This document shows, piece by piece, positions 22,501-33,470 of a DNA stretch of 64,000 bases. The notes beneath the pieces are model-generated. The model ran no database searches. It saw nothing but the letters and a program-made list of their open reading frames with translations, and was not told the DNA's origin. Numbering within the stretch: position 1 is the first letter of the stretch; every line of letters begins with the position of its first letter. The position numbers and the translations under genes were made by a program. This stretch comes from Montifringilla adamsi (lineage: Eukaryota > Chordata > Aves > Passeriformes > Passeridae), in contig JAGGNK010006448.1 of the NCBI GenBank assembly GCA_017590115.1, positions 3,083,987 through 3,147,986 on the forward strand, read 5' to 3'.

Positions 22501-24600
22501 AGGACCCATTCGAAGCTTCAAAGGGCAAAGGGAAGGATAATGCAAAGAACTGCTTTAGGCCCAAAGCCCTGGCATTCTTAACAGGCAGGACATGTCTTCA
22601 AAGCCAGTGCTGAGGATAAAATTATTTATTTTGTGTATTACAGCATCTGTCCTAAATAACCTTTATGCTCACTTGGGGGAGTGATTTACTTAAATACCAT
22701 GTTAAGGACCCTAATCATGCTTACATCCCCTTTTAAGATATTATATTTTATTTTAATAATGTTTCTCATATAATAACTAAAGGTGCATTTCTTAGAAGTT
22801 CGCTCTTCATGGGATATCTCAGCTTATGGTTGATTCTTTCAGCATTTAAGCAGTTTTGGTAGGGTGATTGCTAGATAGATGTGTGTTGCATGCTTTCCTT
22901 TCCTGTTACTTGCAGTCTGATGAAGATCAGAAATATTGAAATTCTTTTTATGGTAATAGTAGGAAGGGAAAGGGAATTCACCAGTCAGTGGGGAAATATG
23001 AAGTCTTTCAGGTAACTGGCTCAAATCCAATCCAGAATATTTCTGCATTCAGATCATGATTATCCTGTGGACTCTGGCTCTTGGTGAGACAAGTGTTTGC
23101 TTCAGAGTCAACTTCAAGTGCTCAGGAGGAAAGCCAAGCTGCAGATTTTGAGGATGAATTACTTTCCTATGCCCAGGAGTGGGCAGTAGAGCATCAGTTT
23201 GATAAAGCAGCTCAGCTACTTAATTTAGACCAGAATTAGTATAATTGATTTCAAGACATTTAATGGGGCCACTCACTTGTTTAAAGCTAAGCATATCCTC
23301 AAGGATATTTTAGTTTTGCAGCTGTAGCCATGTTGCTGTTAAGGCACTTCAGTGAGGCAGTAGAGGAAATTATTGTGCTTTTCCTGGTTTATAAACAGAG
23401 GACTTAACTTTTCAGTTCTGCTAGAGCACCATGTTTTGCAAGCATGAAACTAACAACATAAATGCTAAAAGAAAAGAAATAGTATTGTATAGAAAACAGC
23501 TATCTAATGCCAAACAATCCACCCCATTTTCTGTGAACCTAAATTATAGCTGGTGTATCCTGGTCCTGCAGAAACCAGATAGAAGAAAGCTGTGTAGCAT
23601 AAAATTGCTTTAAACATCTGTCAAAAGCAAACTGAGTTGATTACATTCTGGTTTGATTTGCTATAAACACAGAGGTTAGTTTTAGAAAAGCAATCTTAGA
23701 GCTTAATCACATTTCTTTGACAGTGTGAGACAAAGCTCCTCAATAATATAATATAGAACTAAGTGGCTTTGAAAGAATTAAGAGGCCTTGAATGAATGGG
23801 AGCAGACAGAAATTTTGTGTTGGTGCAAAGAGTGGTATGAATCAAAACAAGGATGAGAGAAGAAGGATATAGGGATTAAATAAAGTAGTCAAACTTCATG
23901 GAATGATTGCCAGCAGCAGATTTTGAGGGACTTTTTAAAGGAGGGAAGTCTCAGTATTTCTCTTAGGGAAAGGTAAGGACAGAGAGGAAAGAATGACAGA
24001 GCAAAGCTCTCCTCAACTCCAGAGTCACATTTCTTCTGCTAGGCTGCAAATGAAGCAAAGGATTCAAAGGAGAAATAAAAGGTCACAGAGACAGTATGGT
24101 AGCTCTAGTTCTCTGGAAGCTTCTCTACAGTGGGCAAAATTTCTCAAATCCAACATTAATAAAACTGTGTAAATGAGAAACAATGACAGAAACTTTTCAG
24201 GGTATGCTTTGTTTTAAAGCAAAATTTATTATTAAAATAACCTGTAATCCAGTGATAGAAGGATACAGTTGTCATGTGAAAGACTGCCAAATTCTTGCCT
24301 ATTTTTCCATGAGTTAGGTGAGGGCCCGAGTTACAAACTCCATCTCTCACTTAGTGGTTTTACATTTTATTTAAACATGTAAATATAATTAGTGAATGAC
24401 ATCTCGATTCAGTAGTCTCCACAGGCTTATTGGAAAACACTAAATCCTTATCTGATTACCCAATTGTCTCTGTGTGTTGGATTCTGCATTTTTTCTCCTC
24501 TGCTAAATATTTCTCAGATCCATGGAAAATGAATCCACTTCTCAACATGTTGGTTTAAAAGCAAAATGGAAAAGTTTTAAAATGTTGATGTCACAAGTTA
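19514..24600. other. single-copy spacer between the duplicated segments
   Basis: About 5.1 kb of AT-rich sequence with no retroviral gag, pol or env motifs, no CR1, and no frame over about 98 codons. This argues against the flanking copies being LTRs of one provirus. A short direct repeat, CCCATCTGTGAG, occurs twice near 20427-20461. Nothing else was recognised. Confidence 0.55.
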
Positions 24601-25299
24601 TTTTGAAGAACGGGAGAACAGTCCCTCTCTAAAAGGGAAGCCAATGGAGCAAGAATGCTAAAATGACATCAAAAAAGCATGTTCAGGCTATGTGAGGATA
24701 TACACCTTTGAGGACAAGGGGAAGAGCTCTCCTCTAGATAAGTAGAGCTTTCAACACAGCCTCCCCTCTCTCTCTGCTGTTGAGCAAAAAGGGCAAGGCA
24801 TGCTTCATATAAGGCTAACAGAGCAGAAACTCTTGCTGCTACTAAAGTAAACATTCACACATGAAATCATTGCAAACTACTCAGATTTCTGTGTACTGTT
24901 GAAAATATAAGTTGTAAAAACTTGCACTCTGAATGGATCCTCAGCTAAACAATGCTGAGATGAAACTGTCACCCAGGAAATGTGAGCAGATGGAGAAAGC
25001 AAATGCAAGACAGGAAATGTTATTAGTTTCATACTATTTTGTCCTCAGTGGCATCATTTCTGTTCTTCCATGAGGCACACAGGATGAGTTTGAAGATGAA
25101 AAATGCATCAATAGCATTTGATTCATTCTCTTTCTACTGTTTGGGAAGTAGTCATGCGGTGCACTGCCACCAGTTCTGGTGACCTTGAAGGTCAATCATT
25201 CCATATTTTGAGCAAGTGCTTGCTCATCTCATTCTGAACGATGAAATCCCCAGTGTAGCACAATGTAATAAAATTATTCAAAGCCTCTCAAGATTTTCC
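24601..25299 (+). repeat. segmental duplication, copy B
   Basis: Partner of 18842-19513, same orientation, offset 5786 bp in the core. Relative to copy A it carries about 55 extra bases around 24870-24922, just upstream of the conserved block, and several smaller indels further left. The right boundary of clear similarity is the TTTTCC string at 25294-25299. Confidence 0.95.
24966..25190 (+). promoter_or_regulatory. 225-bp invariant core of duplication, copy B
   Basis: Identical to 19180-19404 over its full length, bounded by an A/C difference on the left (24965) and a G/A difference on the right (25191). The matching 37-codon frame is at 24960-25073, with Lys instead of Asn at codon 2. The same two explanations apply: short-tract gene conversion or selective constraint. 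Confidence 0.35.
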
Positions 25300-27310
25300 C
25301 TACATGCTGCTTCCTATTCTTTCACTGTTACAAGTGGGTGGTGAAATTAGGTCTATACTATTTATTGACTTTTTCCCCGACATACACTGGATGACTTCTT
25401 GTGTGTTGTATAGCAAAACATCTGGGAAACGAATGGTGCTGACTGAACTGCCTGGGCAGAGCCGTGGGATTGAAGGCAGGCTTGCATCTGTGCCACATTT
25501 AAGGCTGCATTCTGAAATTATGGCTTGCATATTCTGATGCATGGCAGTACTCTGAGTGTGGGGCCAGGATTCCTTGGACCAGAATCAGATATGAACATGA
25601 AGCCTGACATAGTTCAGTACCCCTGGTGAACAGGTACTAAACTGGTTTCCAGGAGAGCACAAGCATACTTGGTTTTCTCAGTGGCAGAACTCAGATGGAT
25701 CAGCCACTATATGAAGTTGGATCTGTGTATTAACTTACAGACAGGTAACAGTGGAACAGAGGTATTCTATAACTGAAAGATTTGAGAGGTCTGCAAGTTT
25801 CTCCAATATTTTCAATTTTATATAGGCTAGTACAAATTATTTGTTTATAAAAGCTTTATCCCTCTTTATTTCAGATTATACTGCAAATCATTCACAGAAA
25901 TAGCATCAGCATAAGTGGGAGAGCTCTCCTCACAATCATCTGTAAGTTCCTGCATGCTGAAATTCCATTTTTCCACAACACACTTATTTTAATTTTCAGC
26001 TTTAAATCACAAGTTTCTCACACCAAAGAGCCCAGTTAGTGCCTCTAAACAAAGCACTGTTATCTCCCTTGAAACTTTTCAGTTGGCCTTTGTTCTGCTT
26101 AAAATAGATGAGGCCAGTTTAAACATATGTTCCTAGATGTACAATTATAGTGCTTTTTTATAATTGGAGGGTTTTGCTTGAAGTAGTGTTTGACATACTT
26201 CAGTGACCAGCATGCATTATGAGGCATGTGGAACTTGGCTGGCCAGCAAACAGCACTCTTGTGGGGTTTTAAGTCCTTTGTATGAAGAAATAAACCCCAG
26301 AAAATATCAATAAACCTATCCACTCTAGGCCAGGGATGATCAGACATAAAGACATTCTCCCATCAAGAGTGCTATGGCCACATTACTGTAGGCTTGTGCA
26401 AGTCGTATAAAAGTACTGCTGTTCTTCCCTTTCTTTAGTACTGGAAACAGTTTGTCTTCTCAAGCACTTACAAGTTTCTAATATTTATTTTCTTTTCTTT
26501 TTTTCCTCTATAACAAAGAAATTAGACAAATGTGAAGAGGAGACTTTAAAAAAGCAGAATCCTCACATCTACAGTAGGCTTAGTTGTATGACAGTTGATA
26601 GAAAAAGAAAAACACAAATTAGAAATTCAGTCTTGCAATTTTGACTCTGTAGATTGGCTTTTCCTATCATGTTTATCAACTAGCAATGAAGGACATGGAA
26701 ATACTGTGCTTTGTACACAGTTCATGAAAATGGTTTCAAGGATTACAGGTACATTTTACATTAAAAACTCCGGAGAGTTCATGTCAATGTTTTCCTTGTT
26801 TAGCCTTAATATTTTACACTTACAGGATACTATAAAACTTGAGTACTAAGGGGTTTCAAAGGCAGTAGATAAAGTCTACACACCTAGTCACAAAATCTTT
26901 CCTGTGTAAATTTTGCGTAAACATATGGTTCCTGGTAAATTTTTGTTCTTACTAACCTACTGCACCTCTCTAGATAACATACATAAACACATATGTCTAT
27001 GGCCTCCCAGTCTCTTTGATAGTCATTCAGACATGAGGACTTCAATTCCTTAACCTAAAGATTGAATGGGAACTTTTCTCTGTTTATAACTTATATTTGT
27101 GGTTTTCTTGGTAGAGTACTTCATGGATAGGTTCAAGTTCATCTATTTTCACCTAACCTTTGTTTTATCTCTATAAATAATATTACTCTCCTTATCTTTC
27201 TTCCACCCTTTACTTTTTTCCCACCATTCTAGATGTCTGAATTTCACTAAATTTTCAAACTTAGATTTTTGCATCAAAGTCTTGTATAAGGAGGTCTTGC
27301 ACCTACTGCA
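25300..27310. other. non-coding DNA, nothing recognised
   Basis: Opposed frames of about 80 codons at 25300-25542 overlap on both strands and have no recognisable content. No repeat or RNA element was seen. Confidence 0.5.
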
Positions 27311-27388
27311 GGAGGAAGAAATAAAAGAAAAAGGAAAAAAAAAGAAAAAGGCAAAAAGGAGAGAGGAAGAGGAGGAGAGAAAAGAGGC
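27311..27388. repeat. polypurine tract
   Basis: Almost pure A/G for about 75 bases on the + strand (GGAGGAAGAAATAAAAG, then A-rich, then GAGAGGAAGAGGAGGAGAG). Such tracts can adopt triplex structure when mirror-symmetric; this one is only partly mirror-like. Confidence 0.85.
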
Positions 27389-28595
27389 TGGTCAGTGTCA
27401 TGAATCAATTTGTTGTGAATAAAATGAACTCAGAGCTTTCTTCCTACCTGTTCTATAAACTCCCCATTCATATACAAGACAGTAAAACAGGAAGCTTCAG
27501 ACAGCAATCTTCAGACATTGTACTTTTTATCTACAGTGCTTCTATGTTTGTGTCTCTTCCAGCAACTCCAAAAGATGGATGAATCAAGATATGAAAACAG
27601 ATTTTGAGAAAAAACCAAAACAGGTACAGCAGATCCTTCACAGATGCTTCTCAATCATTACTTCTTCCTTTCTTTTTTCCATTAGAAAAATAATTTAAAT
27701 TAAACAGATTTGTTATGTGCAGTGCAGTGTTTCCATGTGAGCCTTGAACACTTTGTTCAAGAGCTAGGAGGCCAGCCAACTGCTTTAGTTCCTTAAAGAA
27801 TAACAGATGTGTCCTTCCGAGTCTCATGCTAATGGAATTTAGGCTGTGGTTAGGAATTTAAAAATACTCTCAGTTGTCTGCAGACTCTTTTTCAACCCTG
27901 TTCTTTTGGTTAGCTGGTTTCAAGCTTCACTTTCCACATCATTCAGAAACATCACATGAAATGTCAAGTTGAGCTGAAGCCACTAATATTTTACTTTCCC
28001 TGACTGAAAACAAATAGTTAAAAGTCAAAGTCTATTGGGTTAAGTTATGTAGGATAGTGTGTCTCCCAGTCTGACTTTGTAACTACTATATTTAACAAAC
28101 ACTGGGTAAAATGCTCTCTTTGTGTGTATACAGCAAAAGTTCTTCGTTGTGTTACAACCATTGTAATGGTATTTATTTAAAGGTGAAGCAAGAGATTTGG
28201 CACAACCATCCTTAAGCAAAAGATGTCAATAAAATGAAATGGCAAATGGGGAAAATCTGTGTTCATATTTTAGAAGCTATGAGGGCCCTAGGACCATGGC
28301 AAAAAGTTGTAGAAGCTAGGAGGGGAAGTTACAGGGGTTTTTCTCCATCAGGAATGCAGCAACATTGCAAGGGAAAGTGCTTGTCCACTGCCAAAACTCT
28401 TACTTCAGTTTTCTGCACTTCAGCTGTGAAGGATGCTTATTATGATCTGATTGTTGATTTCCTCTTTGTCTCATGTCTCTCTGGATTTGAGATTGTTACA
28501 GACAAAGATCCTGAAGGCAGCAGTACTGCAAGTGGCAGTGCTGAGGGCTCTGGCTCCTTCTTTCCAGCATTTACTGTGGGAAGTGTGAAGAGATA
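27389..28595. other. non-coding DNA up to the first CR1 copy
   Basis: The 120-codon frame at 28234-28596 runs into the CR1 boundary and has no recognisable domain. No other feature was seen. Confidence 0.5.
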
Positions 28596-29273
28596 ATGGA
28601 TTAAGTCCAGCCCTGCAGAGAAGGGCTTGGGGGTGCTGGTGGCTGAGGGGCTGGACATGACCCAGCCATGGGCACTCACAGCCCAGAAACCAAACGTGTC
28701 CTGGGCTGCATCCAAAGCAGCGTGGGCAGCAGGGACAGGGAGGGGATTCTGCTCCTCTGCTCTGCTGAGAGCCCACCTGCAGTGCTGCATCCAGCTCTGG
28801 GGTCCCAGCACAGGGAGGACATGGACCTGTTGGAGTGAGTCCAGAGGAGAGACACCAAAATGATCAGAGGGATGAAGCACTGCTCCTATAAGAAGAGGCT
28901 GAGATTTGAGGTTGTTTACCCAGGACAAGAGAAGGCACCAGGAATAATTTAGACCAGCCTTGTCCCTGAAGGGACCTACAAGAAAGCAGGAGGGACTTTG
29001 GCCTGAATTGACAAGACAGTGGGGAAGGGCTTTACATTGACAGTTGTTAGGGTTAGATTAGAAAGAAATTTTTTATTGTGAAGGGTGGGAAGCACTGGAA
29101 CAGGGTGCCCAGACAAGTTGTGGATGTCCCATCCCTGGAAGTGTTCAAGGCAGGGCCAGATGGGTCTTTGGGCAACCTGGTCTAATGAAATGTATCCAGG
29201 GGCCCAGGGAAAGGGGCTTGGAGTTAGATGATCTTTACATCCCTTCCAACCCAAACTATTCTATGATTCTATG
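28596..29273 (+). mobile_element. CR1 LINE, 5'-truncated, with 3' terminus
   Basis: This is the 3' part of a CR1 non-LTR retrotransposon: the C-terminal end of the ORF2 reverse-transcriptase protein, then the 3' UTR and terminal octamer repeats (ATTCTATGATTCTATG, 29258-29273). The start matches the usual CR1 coding text; translated forward near 28640-28800 it gives fragments such as LQCCIQLWGP, a typical CR1 ORF2 C-terminal block. The reading frame is then lost by a shift, and sequence between about 28950 and 29040 looks internally deleted. CR1 copies are usually 5'-truncated and lack target-site duplications and an A-tail, as here. It is inactive. The 162- and 101-codon minus-strand frames are antisense shadows. 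Confidence 0.95.
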
Positions 29274-29544
29274 TTATAACTGATGAGGTTACATTTGCCC
29301 TTTCTAGGAGACAGTACAAAGAAGTGATGCAATTTATTTTTTTTTCTCAAAGGGTAGGACAAACTGTGTTCTCCTCAGCTGATAGGAGCCAAGGGAGAGG
29401 GCTGATGGGAAGAGAGATTATTGATGGCTTCCAAAGAAGGGGGGAAGCATATGATGGATTTTGGTTCAAGGATTTTTCTGAAAATGATGCTAAGTGGCAT
29501 GAAGAAAGGATTAGGAGTGGAAGGAGCTGCTGGAGATGATGTAT
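29274..29544. other. non-coding spacer
   Basis: Short G/A-rich sequence following the CR1 end. The frames here lack recognisable content. Confidence 0.5.
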
Positions 29545-30060
29545 TTCTTCAATATTTCTACTTCCTTATTTCAGAATTGCTCTTTTCTGAAAATCGTCTC
29601 TTCAGAAATACCCCACCTCCCCAGCCACTCATCCTGGCAGAATTCTTCCAAGCCAGCATTCACACTAGATTTCCCATTTATTTCTTATTCTGTCTGCTGC
29701 TTCTAATATCTTCTTTCCAGAAATCCCAATGTTTCATTTCTTTGTTCTCAGTTTGTACACTTACCTTCACTGAGACATTCACAGTCCCTTTTCCATTCAA
29801 TATACTTTGCATTTCTTTTCAGTAGTTTCCTATATTCTTTTGTCTCTGCAGTTTTCTACCATGAGTTCTACTCCCCCTCACCTCAGCCTTTACCACCCAA
29901 AAGTTTTCCCTCTTACCTGTTTTTCTTTTCTTCTCAAGCTTTTCTACTGTGTTCAATTTATCACCTGGAAACTCCTTCATTGCTTCTCTCATGCTTCATT
30001 CAAAGAATTTTTCTTTTGACTGATAATTTCTACCCTTTATTTTTTCCTTTTTATTTTGTT
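29545..30060 (+). other. pyrimidine-skewed non-coding tract
   Basis: About 500 bp strongly enriched in T and C on the + strand, with few purine runs and overlapping frames to 134 codons explained by the scarcity of stop codons. It resembles the 6790-7440 tract in composition; no sequence alignment between the two was established. Confidence 0.45.
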
Positions 30061-31280
30061 TCTTCTGATATTTTCAGAAGAGGAAGATGAAACTTCCTTG
30101 ACTTTTGATAGCCAGAAATATAAGTGGCAAACTCCTTTCTGGTGATTTTGAATGCTGTTGCCCCAGCAATGCAATACTTAACACACATCAGGCATCACAT
30201 CATAATGGATAGCCACACACACATTCTCATCAGTAACAAAAGGCAGATGGTACTCTGTAAATACCACCTTGGCTACACACCTTCATCATCTTTCAAGTCA
30301 TCTGTAGCATTTAACTTCCTTAATTTTCTTCAGAATGGTGAGCAAAAGCTTTTAAGCAGCAGGTGGTCACAGTTTACATGACAGAATGCAGAAAAATAGT
30401 CATGTAGCCACAATTGTATTCCTGAACAGCATTTTTCCTCTGGTCAGAAATATAAAAGCAGTGAAATCCATGATATACTGCAACTAGGACAAGAATTTTG
30501 CCACTGATTCTGAGGTCCAAGATCCTATCCAAAACTGAATATTTTACAGCCTCTTCTATCTGAACTTGAGTTTCATTTCCTTTCACCTTTTTTTTCTTTT
30601 TTAGAACACTCCTAATCTCCAAATAGATTCTTTCTTCTGCTTTGCAACTTACTTTCAAAGGACAGCTCTGCAGTATGCGAAAATCAGAGGCAGCATTGCA
30701 GAGCAGAGAGAAGTGCCACTAAAGTACAGATATTATGCCTATACCAAGGTAATGAACCTGTGCAAAACTGTTTATAAAAATGAGCATAACATATATACCA
30801 AAAAGAACAAAGGTTTTTCAGATACATTATTTTTTGCTCAAGATGCTTTCTATGCTGGTTTCTCTGAGCAGAGCTCAGCTTCCAAAACAGCACAAGAAAA
30901 AAGGCAAAAATGGAAACCTTTGATTAAAGATATTTTACTCTCTGAAACATGATATTGCAGAGTGTACGTGTTCCTGAAATTTTGTTAGTAGGCTAAAAGT
31001 TTTCAATTTGAAGAGATATAAAAGAGGTGTATGAAACATAAAAATGAGGGAGACTTGGTTTATTGGATGGGTCCTGTGGAGAGGTATACCTGGGGATCTA
31101 ACACAAAGTTTTTCAGATGCTAGATTCTGGTTCTAAATTATCTGATTGCACAGCAAGCTCTCCAAGAAAAATTCCACACTTCTAGTAGAGATATCAATGT
31201 GTGACTACAGCTCTGGGTGCAAAAGTTCTCCTGTGTGCTGATAATCCTAAATGGGTAACCAATAATAACAATCACCGCCC
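30061..31280. other. non-coding DNA, nothing recognised
   Basis: AT-rich; frames under 95 codons on both strands without motifs. No repeat boundary. Confidence 0.5.
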
Positions 31281-31610
31281 TGGTGTCAGTGTTTGTGAGC
31301 CATCTTGAGATGGACCCTGGGAGGCAAGAATCAAATCTGCCGTCATCTTACTGTAAAAGCTCTATACCCTCTTGGTGATTTCTCACAGGCAGCTCCTCAC
31401 AGCACTGACTCCTTCTTCCTCACAGCACAGCCAAAAAACTCTAACTGACTGCTGGACCAGCCAACCTACTCTTTTACAATACCCATTCTAATTGGACCTA
31501 GCTGTGGCCTATTAAGGGCAGGCCTGTTCCTAATGCTTGGTAATTAGCACAGATGTAACTCCTTAGGGGTGAGATTACCTTCATCACTATCTCTATTCCA
31601 TCATCCTACA
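31281..31610 (-). mobile_element. possible old LTR-like repeat (weak)
   Basis: The segment starts TGGTGTCAG and ends CATCCTACA, giving TG/CA ends in either reading, and is richer in G+C than its flanks. Its central text (around 31455-31570) is reminiscent of a dispersed avian LTR. No AATAAA and no target-site duplication (CCGCCC left, TTCCAT right) were found. A 6-bp hairpin (CCATCT-TG-AGATGG, 31300-31313) lies inside. It may instead be unique sequence. Confidence 0.3.
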
Positions 31611-31882
31611 TTCCATCTATCCACACAAATTTAATTGTTTACTTCTTCATGCGTAGTAAGCAAAATAAGTTCATTTCAGCATTTCCTCTTAGTTTTGAAC
31701 CTCTTTATTATTCTACACCCTTTCTTCTATCAAAGCTTCACAGTGGAAAAAGCCATTGGCCAGATTCATTTCTGGATAACTACAATGATGAAAGTGGACT
31801 ATGAACTGTATTCCACCCAGAATTGGGCCAGCTTTGCTTTGCTCTGCTCTGAACCAGCAAAACTTTGCAGCCATTCATAGAC
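31611..31882. other. non-coding spacer
   Basis: No feature recognised. Confidence 0.5.
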
Positions 31883-32251
31883 ATGTGGCTGCTTCTACTT
31901 CTGCTCTTACTCTGTGCATGCTGCAATCCCCAATCTTTTGAGAAGAAACAAAGTGCAGAAGACAAAAGAGATAATGATGAGCCTCACACCCCTTACTGTT
32001 GCTAACACAGTAAGTGTCTCATTTGAGCTGTAGGTTTGGTAGCAAGGGGGTACAGATGTGCTGATTTCCCTGACTCCTGGGAGTGGAGAGGACACATCTA
32101 CACTTCCACAGGTGACTGAAGAGGCATCTGCAAGGCACTTCTGCTGCTGCTGAGCTGCACAGCCAAGCAAGCAATGGCAAAGAAGAGGTAAAAGGAGCTT
32201 TAGTCTCCGCTTCCTCTCTGCTGCTTCCCCCTCACCAGCCTTTGCTGTCAT
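31883..32251. other. opposed short frames with membrane-like peptides (probably not genes)
   Basis: On the + strand 31883-32005 encodes a 40-residue frame starting MWLLLLLLLLCACC. On the minus strand 32251-31907 encodes 114 residues with a basic start followed by LKLLLPLLCHCLLGCAA (signal-peptide-like), one NET glycosylation sequon, and a C-terminal hydrophobic segment LIIISFVFCTLFLLKRL. Both overlap, and both hydrophobic runs come from CTT/CTG-rich composition. I recognise no family. A GTAAGTG donor-like string at about 32010 lies after the + frame's stop. They are more likely chance frames than genes. Confidence 0.12.
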
Positions 32252-33021
32252 CTTGTGTGGGACTGAACCAGCTGGCAGTGGGGGAGAAGGGACACCTCAT
32301 AACTTCAGTCAAGTATCAGCCCAATTGAAAGGGTCAATTGCAAAATGAAGGTGATTCTGATGTGTGTGACATAAATCTGGGTATTATTAGCTGTCAATAT
32401 TGCTTGTTTCTCACAAGTTCTTTTGTAAATGATGGCAATAAAACTTCATTGGAAATAACTTCTTAAAACATTTATTTGTATGATTGCAGAAGCAACAAGA
32501 AGTGTGAAATACTCTAAGGAGGGGAAGACAATAAAATGATAGAAACCTCAAGAATCTTCGTATTTTAACTAGGCATAAAGAAATTGTCAACAATGGCCTG
32601 TATTTATATTTCTTCAGTCTCACACCAAAACTTGCTTGTCTTGGAGGCTGGAAGCTTAAAAGAAAAAGCCATTTGGAGCTGGTTTCAGAGAGTTTGAACT
32701 AAGGAGAAAAGCATCTGTTCTTTCTGCTAACACACTACAGAGGTTTACTCACCAATGCCAGGTTTCCAAATCTAGAGATTTGGGAATGTTCCATATGTTA
32801 AAATAACAACTCTTGATCACTCTCTGAAGCTATTCATATTTTTCCATTTTAATATCCTATTTATTAATAGTGTTCAAAATTAGGATGAAAAACTACCCAC
32901 ATTCTCCAGTCAGCAGGTAGCAGACGTCTTGTGACAGCTATGTTATGAGGAATATAATTAGCAAGACAAACTGTACAACTTCCAGTTTGATTCGTTTGCT
33001 GGTGCTTATTCTGATTCATTT
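32252..33021. other. non-coding DNA, nothing recognised
   Basis: AT-rich, short frames only. Confidence 0.55.
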
Positions 33022-33050
33022 ACAATTATGCCAGTTACTGGCATAATTGT
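33022..33050. repeat. 13-bp perfect inverted repeat (hairpin)
   Basis: ACAATTATGCCAG (33022-33034) and CTGGCATAATTGT (33038-33050) are exact reverse complements around a TTA loop. The arms are of mixed composition. At this arm length and loop size a chance occurrence in 64 kb is unlikely. No flanking duplication or longer element was seen, so its identity is open: remnant of a small inverted-repeat transposon, symmetric protein-binding site, or chance. Confidence 0.9.
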
Positions 33051-33401
33051 TTAGAGGTATTTGGAAAATATCCATAAGCAGATAACCTAATTTTAGATTG
33101 ATATATTGCATAATAACTGCTTTCTCCATATTTCAGTAAGTACAAAGCAGATTCCTAAGGCAAGAGATCAGTGGAGGCTGTGGTCTGTTGGATTATTATG
33201 GATAGAAGAGGGGAACTCAAAGGAGATATGAGTGCCTGTCCTCTCCTGGTGCTCTTTTCGATTCTAGGTACTTGGAAAAGCAAAATCCCCAGCAAATCTA
33301 ATCCAAATCTAACTGTGAGACAATTATGACTTTTCATGAAAACTGGACTGTTTTATGAAGAAAGTAGTCAAATGAGATCTTCATTTCTGTCTCATAAAAT
33401 T
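33051..33401. other. non-coding spacer
   Basis: No feature recognised. Confidence 0.55.
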
Positions 33402-33470
33402 TAAAAAAAAAAAAAAACAAAACAAACAAACAAACAAAAAAACCCACCAAAACCTAAAAAAACAACAAAA
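33402..33470. repeat. A-rich tract with CAAA units
   Basis: An A15-16 run grades into CAAAACAAACAAACAAACAAA and then degenerate A/C-rich sequence. It is a simple repeat with no poly(A) signal at a useful distance upstream. Confidence 0.9.

Noticed and set aside
18842..25299. The duplicated segments as the two LTRs of one provirus (same orientation, about 5.8 kb apart)
   Set aside because: No TG/CA ends, primer-binding site or polypurine tract was seen at the inner edges, and no gag, pol or env text in the 5.1 kb between them. The strongly uneven divergence also does not suit a simple LTR pair.
28440..28928. A 162-codon minus-strand frame as a gene
   Set aside because: It lies antisense to the CR1 element at 28596-29273, and the sense strand carries the recognisable CR1 protein text.
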